Assembly: GCF_002224485.1 (NCBI RefSeq)
Contig: NZ_CP022463.1
Location: 3,148,336 to 3,212,335, forward strand
Origin: Sinomonas sp. R1AF57
Lineage (GTDB): Bacteria; Actinomycetota; Actinomycetes; Actinomycetales; Micrococcaceae
DNA length: 64,000 nucleotides
Direction of reading: 5' to 3'
Made by a program: the position numbers and the translations under genes. Below the pieces are notes generated by a model. The model saw only the letters and a program-made list of their open reading frames with translations. It made no database searches and had not been told where the DNA came from. Of this stretch, positions 50,896 to 59,185 are shown in pieces; positions within the stretch are counted from its first letter, which is position 1, and each line of letters opens with the position of its first letter.

Positions 50896-51438
50896 ATGGT
50901 GGCGAAGTTCTTCGGTTCGCTGTTCGGCGGTGCCGAACGCGAGCCCCGGCGCGCGCTCGACGAGCAACTGCCGCTGACCCAGGAGCAGGAGCTCGAGCAG
51001 ACGAGGGTGGCCCTCGCGGAGCTGCGCAGCGCGGTCCGACGCGCGGGCGCCGTCCTGCCGGTCCTCGCGTCGTCGCGGCTCCGCCAGACGGACGACCTCC
51101 TCGCCGCCCTCATCGGATACATCGCGGAGCACGGCGCCTCGACCGAGCAGCGGGTGCTGCTCAACGCCATGGTCACCGACTACCTCCCCACCTCCCTGCG
51201 CGTGTACCGGGCCCTGCCGGCCTCGACGCATACGGAGGACAGCCCCGAGGCGGAGAAGCTGCTCGAGCAGCTCGACATCCTCCACTCGACGGCCCTCGAC
51301 CTCGACAACCAGGTCCGGACCGGCGCCATCGCGGAGCTGAGCGTGCACGGCCGCTTCCTCCAGGACAAGTTCGACGTCGGGGGGATCCGCCTCACGCCCG
51401 GCCCCGGCCCGCACCCCCACGAAGGAGACAGCCACTGA
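50896..51438 (+). CDS. Ter-island helical protein of unknown function
   Basis: 180 residues. It starts MVAKFFGSLFGGAE, echoing the GLFGSLFGG loop in TerD protein 1. The middle is a run of amphipathic helices: TQEQELEQTRVALAELRSAV, QTDDLLAALIGYIAEHG, and LLEQLDILHSTALDLDNQV. No membrane span or catalytic motif is seen. It ends in a TGATG overlap with the next TerD gene, so the two are coupled. A structural or adaptor role beside TerD is inferred from context alone. Confidence 0.78.
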   Translation: MVAKFFGSLFGGAEREPRRALDEQLPLTQEQELEQTRVALAELRSAVRRAGAVLPVLASSRLRQTDDLLAALIGYIAEHGASTEQRVLLNAMVTDYLPTSLRVYRALPASTHTEDSPEAEKLLEQLDILHSTALDLDNQVRTGAIAELSVHGRFLQDKFDVGGIRLTPGPGPHPHEGDSH

Positions 51439-51995
51439 TGGCCTCGATGGTCGCGGGCAGCAACGCCCCGCTCACGGCAGAGAACCCCGGTCTGCCCGGG
51501 GTCATCATCGCGATGGGCTGGACCGCTGTGCCCAGCAATGGGCCCCAGTCGGAGCTCACTTCGATGGCGATCGTCTGCGGCGCCGACGGCCGCGCCCTCT
51601 CCCCAGAGCACCTCGTGTTCTTCAACCAGCTCACGACGGCGGGCGGCGGCGTCCGCTTCGCCGGCGGCGAGGCGAGGGACGCCGAGCAGGTCGATGTCGA
51701 GTTCGCGCGCGTGCCTGCGGACGTCGCCAAAATTTCCTTCCTCGCCTATGTCGACCCCGAGCTCCGGGGCCCCGGGACGTTCGCCGCTGTGCGCAGCGCC
51801 TACGTCCGGGTCGCGCGCCCGGACGGGTCGGAGCTGCTGCGCTTCGACATTCCCGAGATGCATGGGGACCGGATCAAGGCCATGATGTTCGGCGAGCTGT
51901 ACCGCCATCGGGACGACTGGAAGTTCCGAGCCCTCGGGCAGGGCTACGAGAACGGCCTCGTGGGCGTGGCCCAGGACTTCGGGCTGGACCTGTGA
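51438..51995 (+). CDS. TerD-domain protein 4 (divergent)
   Basis: 185 residues. TerD fold is evident from LTAENPGLPGVIIAMGW, LVFFNQLTTAGGGVRF, DVAKISFLAYVDPELRG, RSAYVRVARPDGSEL and DWKFRALGQGYENGLVGVAQDFG. The calcium sites are degenerate: the DLDAS cluster is replaced by LTSMAIV and the GDNRTGxGxGDD loop by FAGGEARDAEQ. It may therefore not bind calcium and may act as a structural subunit. It overlaps both neighbours (TGATG upstream, GTGA downstream). Confidence 0.87.
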   Translation: MASMVAGSNAPLTAENPGLPGVIIAMGWTAVPSNGPQSELTSMAIVCGADGRALSPEHLVFFNQLTTAGGGVRFAGGEARDAEQVDVEFARVPADVAKISFLAYVDPELRGPGTFAAVRSAYVRVARPDGSELLRFDIPEMHGDRIKAMMFGELYRHRDDWKFRALGQGYENGLVGVAQDFGLDL

Positions 51996-52807
51996 CGCGG
52001 GGCCTGCGGGGCTCGGACGTGCCGTTCCTGACCCGGCGCGTGAAGGAGCCGGCGACACCGGCGCCCAACCCGGCGGTGCCCAACCCGGCAGCGGCCAGCC
52101 CGGTGTCGGCGCCCAGCCCGACGCGCGCGGCCAGCCCGAACCGAGACCCCCTCGACCTCTCGGCGCCGTCGGCACACAGCCCATCGTCCGCGGCGGCCCC
52201 GAACCGCAACCCCCTCGACCTCTCGCATCACGCGTCCCCCCGGCCGTCGGCGCCCGGGCCGTCGGTGGCTCGGCCGGAGGTGCCGCGCTCCCCCGAGTCC
52301 CGCCTCTACCCGGCCCCGGCGTTCGGCGAGCTGCGGCAGCTCACGGCGAGCGACGCCGTCGTGCGTCTCAACCCGCGCCAGTCTGGGATCGGCTCGCTCA
52401 TCGTGACGGGCACGCGCGGTGTCGCGTGGGAGGGCGAGGACCGCACGACCGGCGCGCAGAGCGTGCACCACGAGGAGATCGGCACCCCGATTCCCACCGC
52501 AGGGAACCGCCCGCTCGTGGGCTACCACGGACGGGATGCCCTCATCGTGCTGCGCCACGTCCGGCTGCTCCGCCGTGCCCTGTTCATCGCCGCGGGACCC
52601 CCGATGACCGTCCAGACGTTCGACGGCTCCGGCGTCGCCGTGCAGGGAACCCTCGCACCCGGGCAGCGCACCGTGCTGACGGTCGCCCGGATCGGGTCGA
52701 TGCTCGAGGTGCGCGCCGAGTCCGTGCCCGAGGAGTGGGACGACGGGCAGATCTGGCGCGAGTTCGCGTTCACCATGACGGTGGGACTGGGAGGCCCACG
52801 CCGCTAG
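51992..52807 (+). CDS. Proline-rich Ter-island protein with C-terminal beta domain, function unknown
   Basis: 271 residues from a GTG overlapping the TerD stop. Residues 1-105 are low-complexity Pro/Ala/Ser with short repeats (NPAVPNPAA, and NRDPLDLS / NRNPLDLS twice). Residues 110-270 look like a beta-rich globular domain: LRQLTASDAVVRLNPRQSG, SLIVTGTRGVAWEGED, TVQTFDGSGVAVQGTLAPG and WREFAFTMTVGLGG. No family is recognised. It is sandwiched between TerD and the biosynthetic genes and coupled to TerD, so it may be another surface or scaffold part of the Ter complex. Confidence 0.75.
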   Translation: MTRGLRGSDVPFLTRRVKEPATPAPNPAVPNPAAASPVSAPSPTRAASPNRDPLDLSAPSAHSPSSAAAPNRNPLDLSHHASPRPSAPGPSVARPEVPRSPESRLYPAPAFGELRQLTASDAVVRLNPRQSGIGSLIVTGTRGVAWEGEDRTTGAQSVHHEEIGTPIPTAGNRPLVGYHGRDALIVLRHVRLLRRALFIAAGPPMTVQTFDGSGVAVQGTLAPGQRTVLTVARIGSMLEVRAESVPEEWDDGQIWREFAFTMTVGLGGPRR

Positions 52808-52873
52808 ACCCCGGCCGCGGCACCCGCCGCCCCGGAGCCAACCGCACACTGCAGCCGACACTTTGGGGGAACC

Positions 52874-54118
52874 ATGCTGCACTATTCCTTCCTCAACGAC
52901 AGCACACGCGATCGACTCTTCCACCGGCCGCCGCAGGAGCTCGGAGCGGATTCCGACCCGGCAACCCTGGCCACCGGGCTGGGCGCGACCCTCTACACGC
53001 CCGGGACGCGGGCGGCCCTCGGCGAGGGGATCCTCAAGCGCGCCCGCGCGGGCTGCACGAGCACCGTCCTGTGCCTTGAGGACTCGGTGGCCGATTCCGC
53101 TGTGGAGAGTGCCGAGGACAACGTGGTGGCCGCCCTCCACGAGCTCGCCAGGCGGCGCGCCACCGGGGTCGACGGCGCGGCCCCGGCCCACGCGGGCAAC
53201 GCGGCCGCGGGTGTGTGGACGGACGACGGCGGGCGCCCGGAACGCCTCCCGCTCCTGTTCATCAGACCCCGCTCGCCGGAACAGCTCCTGTCGGTGGGCC
53301 GCCGGCTGGGCGACGCGTCGGAGCTGCTCACCGGTTTCGTGCTCCCCAAGTTCGAGAACTCGACCGGTCGCGGCGAGCGGTACCTCCGCGCGCTCGAGCG
53401 GCTCAACGCCGAGCTGTCCCTGCGCGTGCCGCTGCGCGCGATGCCGATCATCGAGCACCCGCTCACGACGCACCGCGAAACCCGGCACGAGGCGCTCCTT
53501 GCCGTTCGGGACCTCCTCAGGGCCCACCGCGGCCAGGTCCTGTCGGTGCGGCTCGGGGGGACCGACATCGCCTCGGAGTACGGCCTGCGCCGCACGCGCG
53601 ACCTGACCATCTACCACGTGGGAGTCGTGGCCGAGGTGATCGCCGACGTCGTGGGCATCCTCGGGCGCGCCGACGACGGGTGGGTCATCTCCGGCACCGT
53701 CTGGGAGCACTACAGCAACACCGAGCGCATCCTGCGGCCCCTCCTGCGCGCCACTCCGTTCGAGGTGGCGAACTCCGCCATGCTGCGGCAGCACCTGCTG
53801 GGCGCGAACCTGGACGGGCTCATCCGCGAGATCGAGCTCGACCAGGCCAATGGGCTCATCGGCAAGACGGTCATCCACCCCACGCATGTCCCAGTGGTGC
53901 ACGCGCTGCACGTGGTGAGCCACGAGGAGTATGTGGACGCGCTGGACATCGTCGGGTCCGAGGGCGGGGGCGCCACCGCTTCCCGGTCCGGCACCCGCAT
54001 GAACGAGTCGAAGCCCCACCGTGCCTGGGCCCTGCGCACTCTGCGCCGTGCTGAGGCTTACGGGGTGGCGCGTCCCAAGGTCACCTTCGTCGACTTCCTG
54101 GAAGTGAGCATCAAGTGA
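52874..54118 (+). CDS. HpcH/HpaI (citrate-lyase beta-like) C-C lyase of the Ter biosynthetic module
   Basis: 414 residues, ATG 52874 after GGGGA. TIM-barrel lyase features: LGATLYTPGTRAAL, STVLCLEDSVADSAVESAEDNV (the Glu-Asp metal site), LTGFVLPKFENS, LRAMPIIEHPLTTH, LSVRLGGTDIASEYGLRR and IGKTVIHPTHVPVV. Comparable lyases occur in Ter-linked operons with phosphoribosyltransferase and HAD genes, where a nucleoside-like product has been proposed. It is a variant: some CitE-type active-site residues are replaced (GTDIASEYGLRR). The next gene overlaps by GTGA. Confidence 0.87.
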   Translation: MLHYSFLNDSTRDRLFHRPPQELGADSDPATLATGLGATLYTPGTRAALGEGILKRARAGCTSTVLCLEDSVADSAVESAEDNVVAALHELARRRATGVDGAAPAHAGNAAAGVWTDDGGRPERLPLLFIRPRSPEQLLSVGRRLGDASELLTGFVLPKFENSTGRGERYLRALERLNAELSLRVPLRAMPIIEHPLTTHRETRHEALLAVRDLLRAHRGQVLSVRLGGTDIASEYGLRRTRDLTIYHVGVVAEVIADVVGILGRADDGWVISGTVWEHYSNTERILRPLLRATPFEVANSAMLRQHLLGANLDGLIREIELDQANGLIGKTVIHPTHVPVVHALHVVSHEEYVDALDIVGSEGGGATASRSGTRMNESKPHRAWALRTLRRAEAYGVARPKVTFVDFLEVSIK

Positions 54119-56946
54119 CCCACCTCGCCGAAGTCACCCCCTCTGGCGCCGAAGTCACCCCCTCTGGCGCCGAGGTCACCCCCTCTGGCGCCGAGGTCAC
54201 CCCTTCCCGGCGTGAACAGCGCTGGCCGGGGGCCGTCGTGAGCGAGCGGCTCGGCATCCGGCTCACGACGGCGCCCGGGAGCCTGCTGCCCATCGACGCC
54301 CTCGTGGGACTGGCGGTGCGCCGCAATCCCAAGCGCGCCCAGCTGCTCGTCTCGCGGGTCCTCGCGAAGCACGCCCCCACGCCTCCGGGCCTCGCGATCG
54401 GCGCAGGCCGGCTCTTGGGGGCCGCAGTGGCGCACGCGCACGGGCTGTTCTCGCCGGATCCCAAGGCCCCCGCCGAGGCGCTGCGCCGCTGGCTGGAGGG
54501 GACGCCGCCGTCGTGCGCGGAGATCGTCGCACTGCCCGACAGCCCGCCCGCGGCCGGTCGCTCCATCGGCACGCTCGGGTACGCGGAGACCGCGACCGGG
54601 CTGGGCCACCTCGTCGCAGAGTTCCTCGGCTCGTACTACGTGCACTCGACCCGGATCGCCACTGCCGTGCGGCCGTTCGGCGGATTCGAAGAGGAGCATT
54701 CGCACGCGACGAGCCACACGCTTGTCCCCACAGATCCCGACCGGCTCGCGCGCGCGGCCACCGTGGTGCTCGTCGACGACGAGCTCTCGACCGGCCGAAC
54801 CGTCCTCAACACCATCCGCGAGCTCCACACCGCGTGGCGCCCGGCTGCGTCAACCGGCACGCACGACGGCGACGCGCCCGGCGGCGAGAAGGGCGGGCGG
54901 CGGTATGTGGTCGCCGCACTCGTGGACCTGCGTTCGCGCGAGGACAGGTCCCGTTTCCAGGCGGTGGCCGACGAGCTGGGATGCCGGCTGGATGTCGTGG
55001 CACTCGGCTCAGGATCGGTCGAGCTCCCCGATGATGTGCTGGACCGCGCCTCGGAGTGGCTGGCAATGCCCGCACCGGGTGACCTCGCCCCCACGCGCGG
55101 TGACCTCGGCGGCACACCGGGTGACCTCGGCGCCACACGGGGTGACCTCGCCCCCACACCGGGTGACCTCGGCGCCACACGGGGTGACCTCGCCCCCACA
55201 CCGGGTGACCTCGAGCCCACACGGGGCGACCTCGGCGGGGTGCGGAGCGCGCGATTCGGCATCGACACCTCCGGCCCGCACGGGACACGCCTCTCCGAGC
55301 TCGCCGTCCCCGCGGCCCGGGAAGCCGCGGAGGCGCTGGCCGCGGCCGGAGTCGTGCGGACGGCCCGGGTCCTCGTCCTCGGATCGGAGGAGCACCTCGC
55401 CCTGCCGCTCGCGATCGCGGACGCGCTGACGGCCGCGTTCCCGGACACCAGCTTCTCCTCCACCACCCGTTCACCGGTCCATGTCCACGACGAGCCGGGC
55501 TACGCGATCCGCTCGGCCCTGCAGTTCGCGTCCCACGACCACGCAGTGGACGGGGGGCCCGGCAGCGGCCCGCGCTTCGCATACAACCTCACCACAGGCG
55601 GCAAGCGCTTCGACGCGATCGTCTACGTCCCCGAGCCCGGCACCGCCCCCGGAGACCTCGAGGCCGGCGACGGCAGCGTGTCCGCCGCCCTGAAGCGCGC
55701 GGCGGACACCGTCGTCGTGCTCCACCTCGCCGCCGCGCCGCCGTACCCCGAACCGCTCCGCGGGCCGGGCTTCGGCTCCTACCCTGCCGAGGATGTCGGC
55801 TGGCTGCTGAAAGACCTCTTCCACGCGCGCCTCGAGGCGCCGACCCACGAGCGGGAGGCGGCGATCCAGTCGGGCCGGGCAAGCTACGCAGAGTCCCTCC
55901 CCCAGGAGTACGAGCCCAGCCCCGAGTACCAGGCCCTCTTCCACCAGGCCCTCGAGGAGTCCAAGCACCGGATCGCCCAGGCGGTCGCGGACGTCACCGA
56001 GCAGGTCCTGGCGCTGCGCGGCAACGAGCCGGTCCTCGTCTCGCTCGCCCGTGCCGGGACTCCGGTCGGCGTGCTCATGCGCCGCTGGGCGCGGCACGCC
56101 CATGGGCTCGACGTGCCGCACTACACGATGAGCATCGTGCGCGGGCTCGGGATCGACAGGAACGCCCTGCGCTGGCTCCTCACCCGCCACCGCCCCGAGC
56201 AGCTCATGTTCGTGGACGGGTGGACGGGCAAGGGCGCGATCACCCGTGAGCTGGCCGCCGCGGTGGCGGCGTTCGCCGCGGACGGGTCCGGCGGCGCAGG
56301 CCTCCAGCCATCCGGTGGGCGCCTCTCCCCCGAGCTCGCCGTCCTCGCGGACCCCGGGCACTGCGTCCGGGTGTTCGGCACCCGGGACGACTTCCTCATC
56401 CCGTCCGCATGCCTCAACTCGACCGTCTCGGGTCTCGCGTCCCGCACCGTGTTCAACCGGGAGCTCATCGGGCCGCATGACTTCCACGGCGCCAAGTTCT
56501 ACCGCGAGCTCGCCGGGCGCGACGTCTCGAACGAGTTCGTGGACGCGGTCGCGGCCTGCTTCCCGGCCATCCGCCCGGCAGCCCAGCCGCCGCTGGCGGA
56601 CCCCAGTTGGGCGGGCTGGGCCGCCGTGGAGAAGATCGCCGCGGAGCACGGCCTCGGCCCGGTCCGCAGCGCGGTGAACCTCGTCAAGCCCGGCGTCGGG
56701 GAGACCACCCGCGTCCTCCTGCGCCGCGTGCCGTGGAAGGTCCTGGCCCGCCCCGAGCTCCTCGAGACGGACGACGCCGGGCGCCTCCTGCGCGGCGAAC
56801 TCGCCCACGTGCTGCTGCTCGCCGAGCAGCGGGGCGTCCCGGTCGAACCGGTCGAGGGACTGCCCTACAGCTGCGTGGGGCTCATCCATCCACAGCTCAC
56901 CCCGGGCGCGACCGGGGCCGATGGGAAGACGGTGCTCGATGTCTGA
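54115..56946 (+). CDS. Giant fusion: phosphoribosyltransferase + TRSP + second phosphoribosyltransferase-like + PELOTA-like domain
   Basis: 943 residues. Order: residues 1-36 are four EVTPSGA heptads; about 45-310 a phosphoribosyltransferase with PRPP loop TVVLVDDELSTGRTVLN (near 216-230); 321-375 eight GDL-type heptads; about 380-585 a TRSP domain (STTRSPVHVHDEPGYAIRS near 450; FDAIVYVPEP). About 589-830 is a second PRTase-like/StiP module (AESLPQEYEPSPEYQALF, VLVSLARAGTPVGVLM, MFVDGWTGKGAITREL, SRTVFNRELIGPHDFHGAKF). About 845-930 is a PELOTA-like RNA-binding domain (VLLRRVPWKVLARPELLET). These are usually encoded by two genes. The heptad tracts sit at the N-terminus and after the first PRTase. 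Confidence 0.88.
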   Translation: MTHLAEVTPSGAEVTPSGAEVTPSGAEVTPSRREQRWPGAVVSERLGIRLTTAPGSLLPIDALVGLAVRRNPKRAQLLVSRVLAKHAPTPPGLAIGAGRLLGAAVAHAHGLFSPDPKAPAEALRRWLEGTPPSCAEIVALPDSPPAAGRSIGTLGYAETATGLGHLVAEFLGSYYVHSTRIATAVRPFGGFEEEHSHATSHTLVPTDPDRLARAATVVLVDDELSTGRTVLNTIRELHTAWRPAASTGTHDGDAPGGEKGGRRYVVAALVDLRSREDRSRFQAVADELGCRLDVVALGSGSVELPDDVLDRASEWLAMPAPGDLAPTRGDLGGTPGDLGATRGDLAPTPGDLGATRGDLAPTPGDLEPTRGDLGGVRSARFGIDTSGPHGTRLSELAVPAAREAAEALAAAGVVRTARVLVLGSEEHLALPLAIADALTAAFPDTSFSSTTRSPVHVHDEPGYAIRSALQFASHDHAVDGGPGSGPRFAYNLTTGGKRFDAIVYVPEPGTAPGDLEAGDGSVSAALKRAADTVVVLHLAAAPPYPEPLRGPGFGSYPAEDVGWLLKDLFHARLEAPTHEREAAIQSGRASYAESLPQEYEPSPEYQALFHQALEESKHRIAQAVADVTEQVLALRGNEPVLVSLARAGTPVGVLMRRWARHAHGLDVPHYTMSIVRGLGIDRNALRWLLTRHRPEQLMFVDGWTGKGAITRELAAAVAAFAADGSGGAGLQPSGGRLSPELAVLADPGHCVRVFGTRDDFLIPSACLNSTVSGLASRTVFNRELIGPHDFHGAKFYRELAGRDVSNEFVDAVAACFPAIRPAAQPPLADPSWAGWAAVEKIAAEHGLGPVRSAVNLVKPGVGETTRVLLRRVPWKVLARPELLETDDAGRLLRGELAHVLLLAEQRGVPVEPVEGLPYSCVGLIHPQLTPGATGADGKTVLDV
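54130..54210. repeat. 21-bp tandem repeat, 5' end of the phosphoribosyltransferase gene
   Basis: Units GAAGTCACCCCCTCTGGCG at 54130 and 54151, then GAGGTCACCCC-type at 54172 and 54193; period exactly 21. They read EVTPSGA on the coding strand. Confidence 0.9.
55078..55245. repeat. 21-bp tandem repeat (eight units) inside the phosphoribosyltransferase gene
   Basis: GGTGACCTCG units begin at 55078, 55099, 55120, 55141, 55162, 55183, 55204 and 55225. They read GDLAPTR, GDLGGTP, GDLGATR and similar. The unit start is the reverse complement of the one at the 5' end of the same gene. Confidence 0.92.
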
Positions 56947-57859
56947 GACAGGAACGCTCTCGCTCGTCCCGGACACCCCGCCGGACACAGCGCCCGACGC
57001 ACCCCGAGACGCCCTGCCGGCACACCTCACCGGGCTGCCCGTGGTCGCGTGCGACCTGGACCGCACCCTCATCTACTCGGCGAAGGCCCTCTACCTCGAC
57101 GGCCCCGACCACGAGGCTCCCCGGCTCGTGGTCAGCGAGCTGCACGAGCGCCTCCCGCTGAGCTACATGACGCGCGACGCCGAGGACCTCCTCCTCGAGC
57201 TCCTCGACCACGCCTTCCTCGTCCCGGTCACGACGCGCACGCGTGCCCAGTTCCGTCGCGTCCAGCTCCCGGCCACGCGGTACGCCGTGACGACCAACGG
57301 CGGAGTCCTCCTGGCCCACGGCGAGCCCGACGGCGACTGGGCCGCCCAGGTGCGCGGCGCCGTCGACCGCGGGTCTGCCCCGCTCGCGGAGGTCCTAGCG
57401 CACCTGTCGGAGAAACCCGCGCCGGGGGTGCAGCGGATCCGGACCGCGGAGGACCTGTTCGCGTACGCGATCGTGGAGCGGGCCGAGCTGCCGGACGGAT
57501 ACGTCGGCCAGCTCACCGCGTGGTGCGCCGAGCGCGGCTGGGTCGTCTCGCTGCAGGGCCGCAAGCTGTACTGCGTCCCGGCTCCGGTGACGAAGGAGGC
57601 GGCCATCGGGGAGGTCATGGAACGCGTGGGCGCGACGACGCTCGTCGCCGCGGGGGACTCGCTCCTTGACCGTGGGCTGCTCGAGATCGCGGACGTCGCC
57701 CTGCGCCCCTGCCATGGCGAGCTCGACGCCGCGGGCTACACGCGGCCGGGGCTCCGGGTCACGGAGACTCCCGGTGTCCGTGCCGGCGAGGAGATCCTCC
57801 GCGCGGCGCTCGAGGCCGTGCGACGGCCCTCGCCGCTGGCCTTGCGATTGTCGGGTTGA
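56939..57859 (+). CDS. HAD-family phosphatase of the Ter biosynthetic module
   Basis: 306 residues; ATG 56939 lies 8 bases inside the previous gene. HAD motifs: motif I VVACDLDRTLIYS (Asp nucleophile near 39), motif II VPVTTRTRAQF, KEAAIGEVMERVGA with a motif III lysine, and motif IV VAAGDSLLDRGLLEIAD. A cap region lies between (GRKLYCVPAP). Residues 1-33 are Pro/Asp-rich. With the lyase and phosphoribosyltransferase it would dephosphorylate the last phosphorylated intermediate of the proposed Ter-linked metabolite. Last gene of the operon, followed by hairpins. Confidence 0.88.
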   Translation: MSETGTLSLVPDTPPDTAPDAPRDALPAHLTGLPVVACDLDRTLIYSAKALYLDGPDHEAPRLVVSELHERLPLSYMTRDAEDLLLELLDHAFLVPVTTRTRAQFRRVQLPATRYAVTTNGGVLLAHGEPDGDWAAQVRGAVDRGSAPLAEVLAHLSEKPAPGVQRIRTAEDLFAYAIVERAELPDGYVGQLTAWCAERGWVVSLQGRKLYCVPAPVTKEAAIGEVMERVGATTLVAAGDSLLDRGLLEIADVALRPCHGELDAAGYTRPGLRVTETPGVRAGEEILRAALEAVRRPSPLALRLSG

Positions 57860-57930
57860 CGCCGGTTCCGGGCGCGCGCACCCACGGCCAGCCGACAATT
57901 GCGGCTCACTCCGCGGGTTCACCCCCGCGG
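57847..57930. terminator. Two hairpins after the second ter operon
   Basis: ATTGTCGG (57847-57854, overlapping the end of the HAD gene) pairs with CCGACAAT (57892-57899). A second hairpin, CCGCGGG (57911-57917) with CCCGCGG (57924-57930), follows. The next gene converges, so they could end both transcripts. Confidence 0.5.
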
Positions 57931-57945
57931 ACTCACCCCGGACGC

Positions 57946-58989
57946 TCAGCCCCGGAGCGCAGAGGATGCCGACGCGTCCCGGGCCCACTCCTCGGCCATG
58001 AGGCGGAAGGAGCGCTCGCGCATCGCGGGGTCGTGCGCGTAGCCGGTGAGGATGATCTCGTCGATCCCGTAAGAGCCCGCGAAGGTCCGCAGGAACTCGG
58101 CGGCCTCCGTCGGCGTCCCGACGGCGGAGACGCGCAGCGCCGAGGTCGCCATCTGCTCCTCGTGGGGCGCCCAGTCCATCTCAGGCACGGGCGGCCGCAG
58201 CGGCCCGCGCGTGCCACGGCGGATCGCAACGAACATCTGCTGATGTGTGGTGAAGAGGAACTCCGCCTCCTGGCGCGTCGGGGCGACCATGAGATTTGCC
58301 CCGGCCATGACGTAGGGCTCTGCGATCTGGGCTGTCGGGGCCGAGGGGTTGAACATCTGCCGGTAGGTCCAGATGGCCTCGGAGAGCTGGAACGGGGCGA
58401 AGTGGCTCGCGGCCGCGTAGGGCAGGCCGAGCTGGCCCGCGATGGCCGCACCCGCCGTCGAGCTCCCGAGGATCCAGAGGGGCACGTTCGTCCCCCGGGC
58501 CACGCCGGCGTGGACGCCGTGCGAGAGTTGCACCGACTCCGCGTCATCGACCTGGTCCCCGAAGTACCACGCGAGGAGGCGGATGTTCGCGGCGAAGGCG
58601 GCCTCGCCGTCGTCGTGCGAGCCGCGGCGCAGGAGGGCCGCCGTGCGCGGGTCGGTGCCCGGGGCGCGGCCGAGGCCCAGGTCGATGCGGTTCCCGTAGA
58701 GGTGCGCGAGGGTGCCGAAGGCCTCGGCGACGGCGAGCGGGGCGTGGTTCGGCAGCATGATGCCACCGGAGCCGACCCGCAGCGTCGAGGTGTTCGCGGC
58801 CGCGTTCGCGATGAGCAGCGCGGTGGCACTCGAGGCGAGGGCGTCGGTGTTGTGGTGCTCCGCGTACCACAGCCGCCGGTAGCCTGCCTCCTCGGCGAGC
58901 TTGGCGAGGCGGGTCGCGGACGCGAGGGCGTCGGCGACGGTGGCGCCCTCCACGACGGGGGCAAGGTCCAGGATCGAAAGAGCGGTCAC
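57946..58989 (-). CDS. LLM-class flavin-dependent oxidoreductase (MsnO8/limonene-monooxygenase-like)
   Basis: 347 residues from GTG 58989 (VTALSILDLAPVVEGA), the usual family start; an in-frame ATG at 59082 adds an unconserved 31 residues. Motifs: RLWYAEHHNTDALASSATALL, LRVGSGGIMLPNHAPLAVAEAF, RIDLGLGRAPGTDP, VPLWILGSSTAGAAIA and YVMAGANLMVAPT. These place it with luciferase-like monooxygenases that use reduced flavin. Its message would start beside the small membrane-protein gene, which runs the other way. Substrate unknown. Confidence 0.86.
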   Translation of the reverse strand: MTALSILDLAPVVEGATVADALASATRLAKLAEEAGYRRLWYAEHHNTDALASSATALLIANAAANTSTLRVGSGGIMLPNHAPLAVAEAFGTLAHLYGNRIDLGLGRAPGTDPRTAALLRRGSHDDGEAAFAANIRLLAWYFGDQVDDAESVQLSHGVHAGVARGTNVPLWILGSSTAGAAIAGQLGLPYAAASHFAPFQLSEAIWTYRQMFNPSAPTAQIAEPYVMAGANLMVAPTRQEAEFLFTTHQQMFVAIRRGTRGPLRPPVPEMDWAPHEEQMATSALRVSAVGTPTEAAEFLRTFAGSYGIDEIILTGYAHDPAMRERSFRLMAEEWARDASASSALRG

Positions 58990-59185
58990 ATGCTTGGGCA
59001 ACCTGAGCGCGAGCCGAGATGTTCCCGAGACGGATGTGGGAAGAATGTCACAGCGGATAACAGGTGCATTGCTTTTCAGCAACTAAGCCGCTTCCGGCTT
59101 GTGGGAGCAGCCGCTTCTCTGGAAAGAATGGATGGTCGTGGCCGGCGCGAGGGCCAGCCAACCGACCCCGTGGGGAGGAGCTTCT

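Noticed and set aside
55078..55245. Eight regular repeats resembling a CRISPR array
   Set aside because: The period is 21 with no unique spacers, and the repeats are in frame inside a gene; no cas genes.
59048..59066. AGCGGATAACA resembling a lac operator or cloning-primer site
   Set aside because: Match is short and the surroundings are chromosomal; no vector sequence follows.
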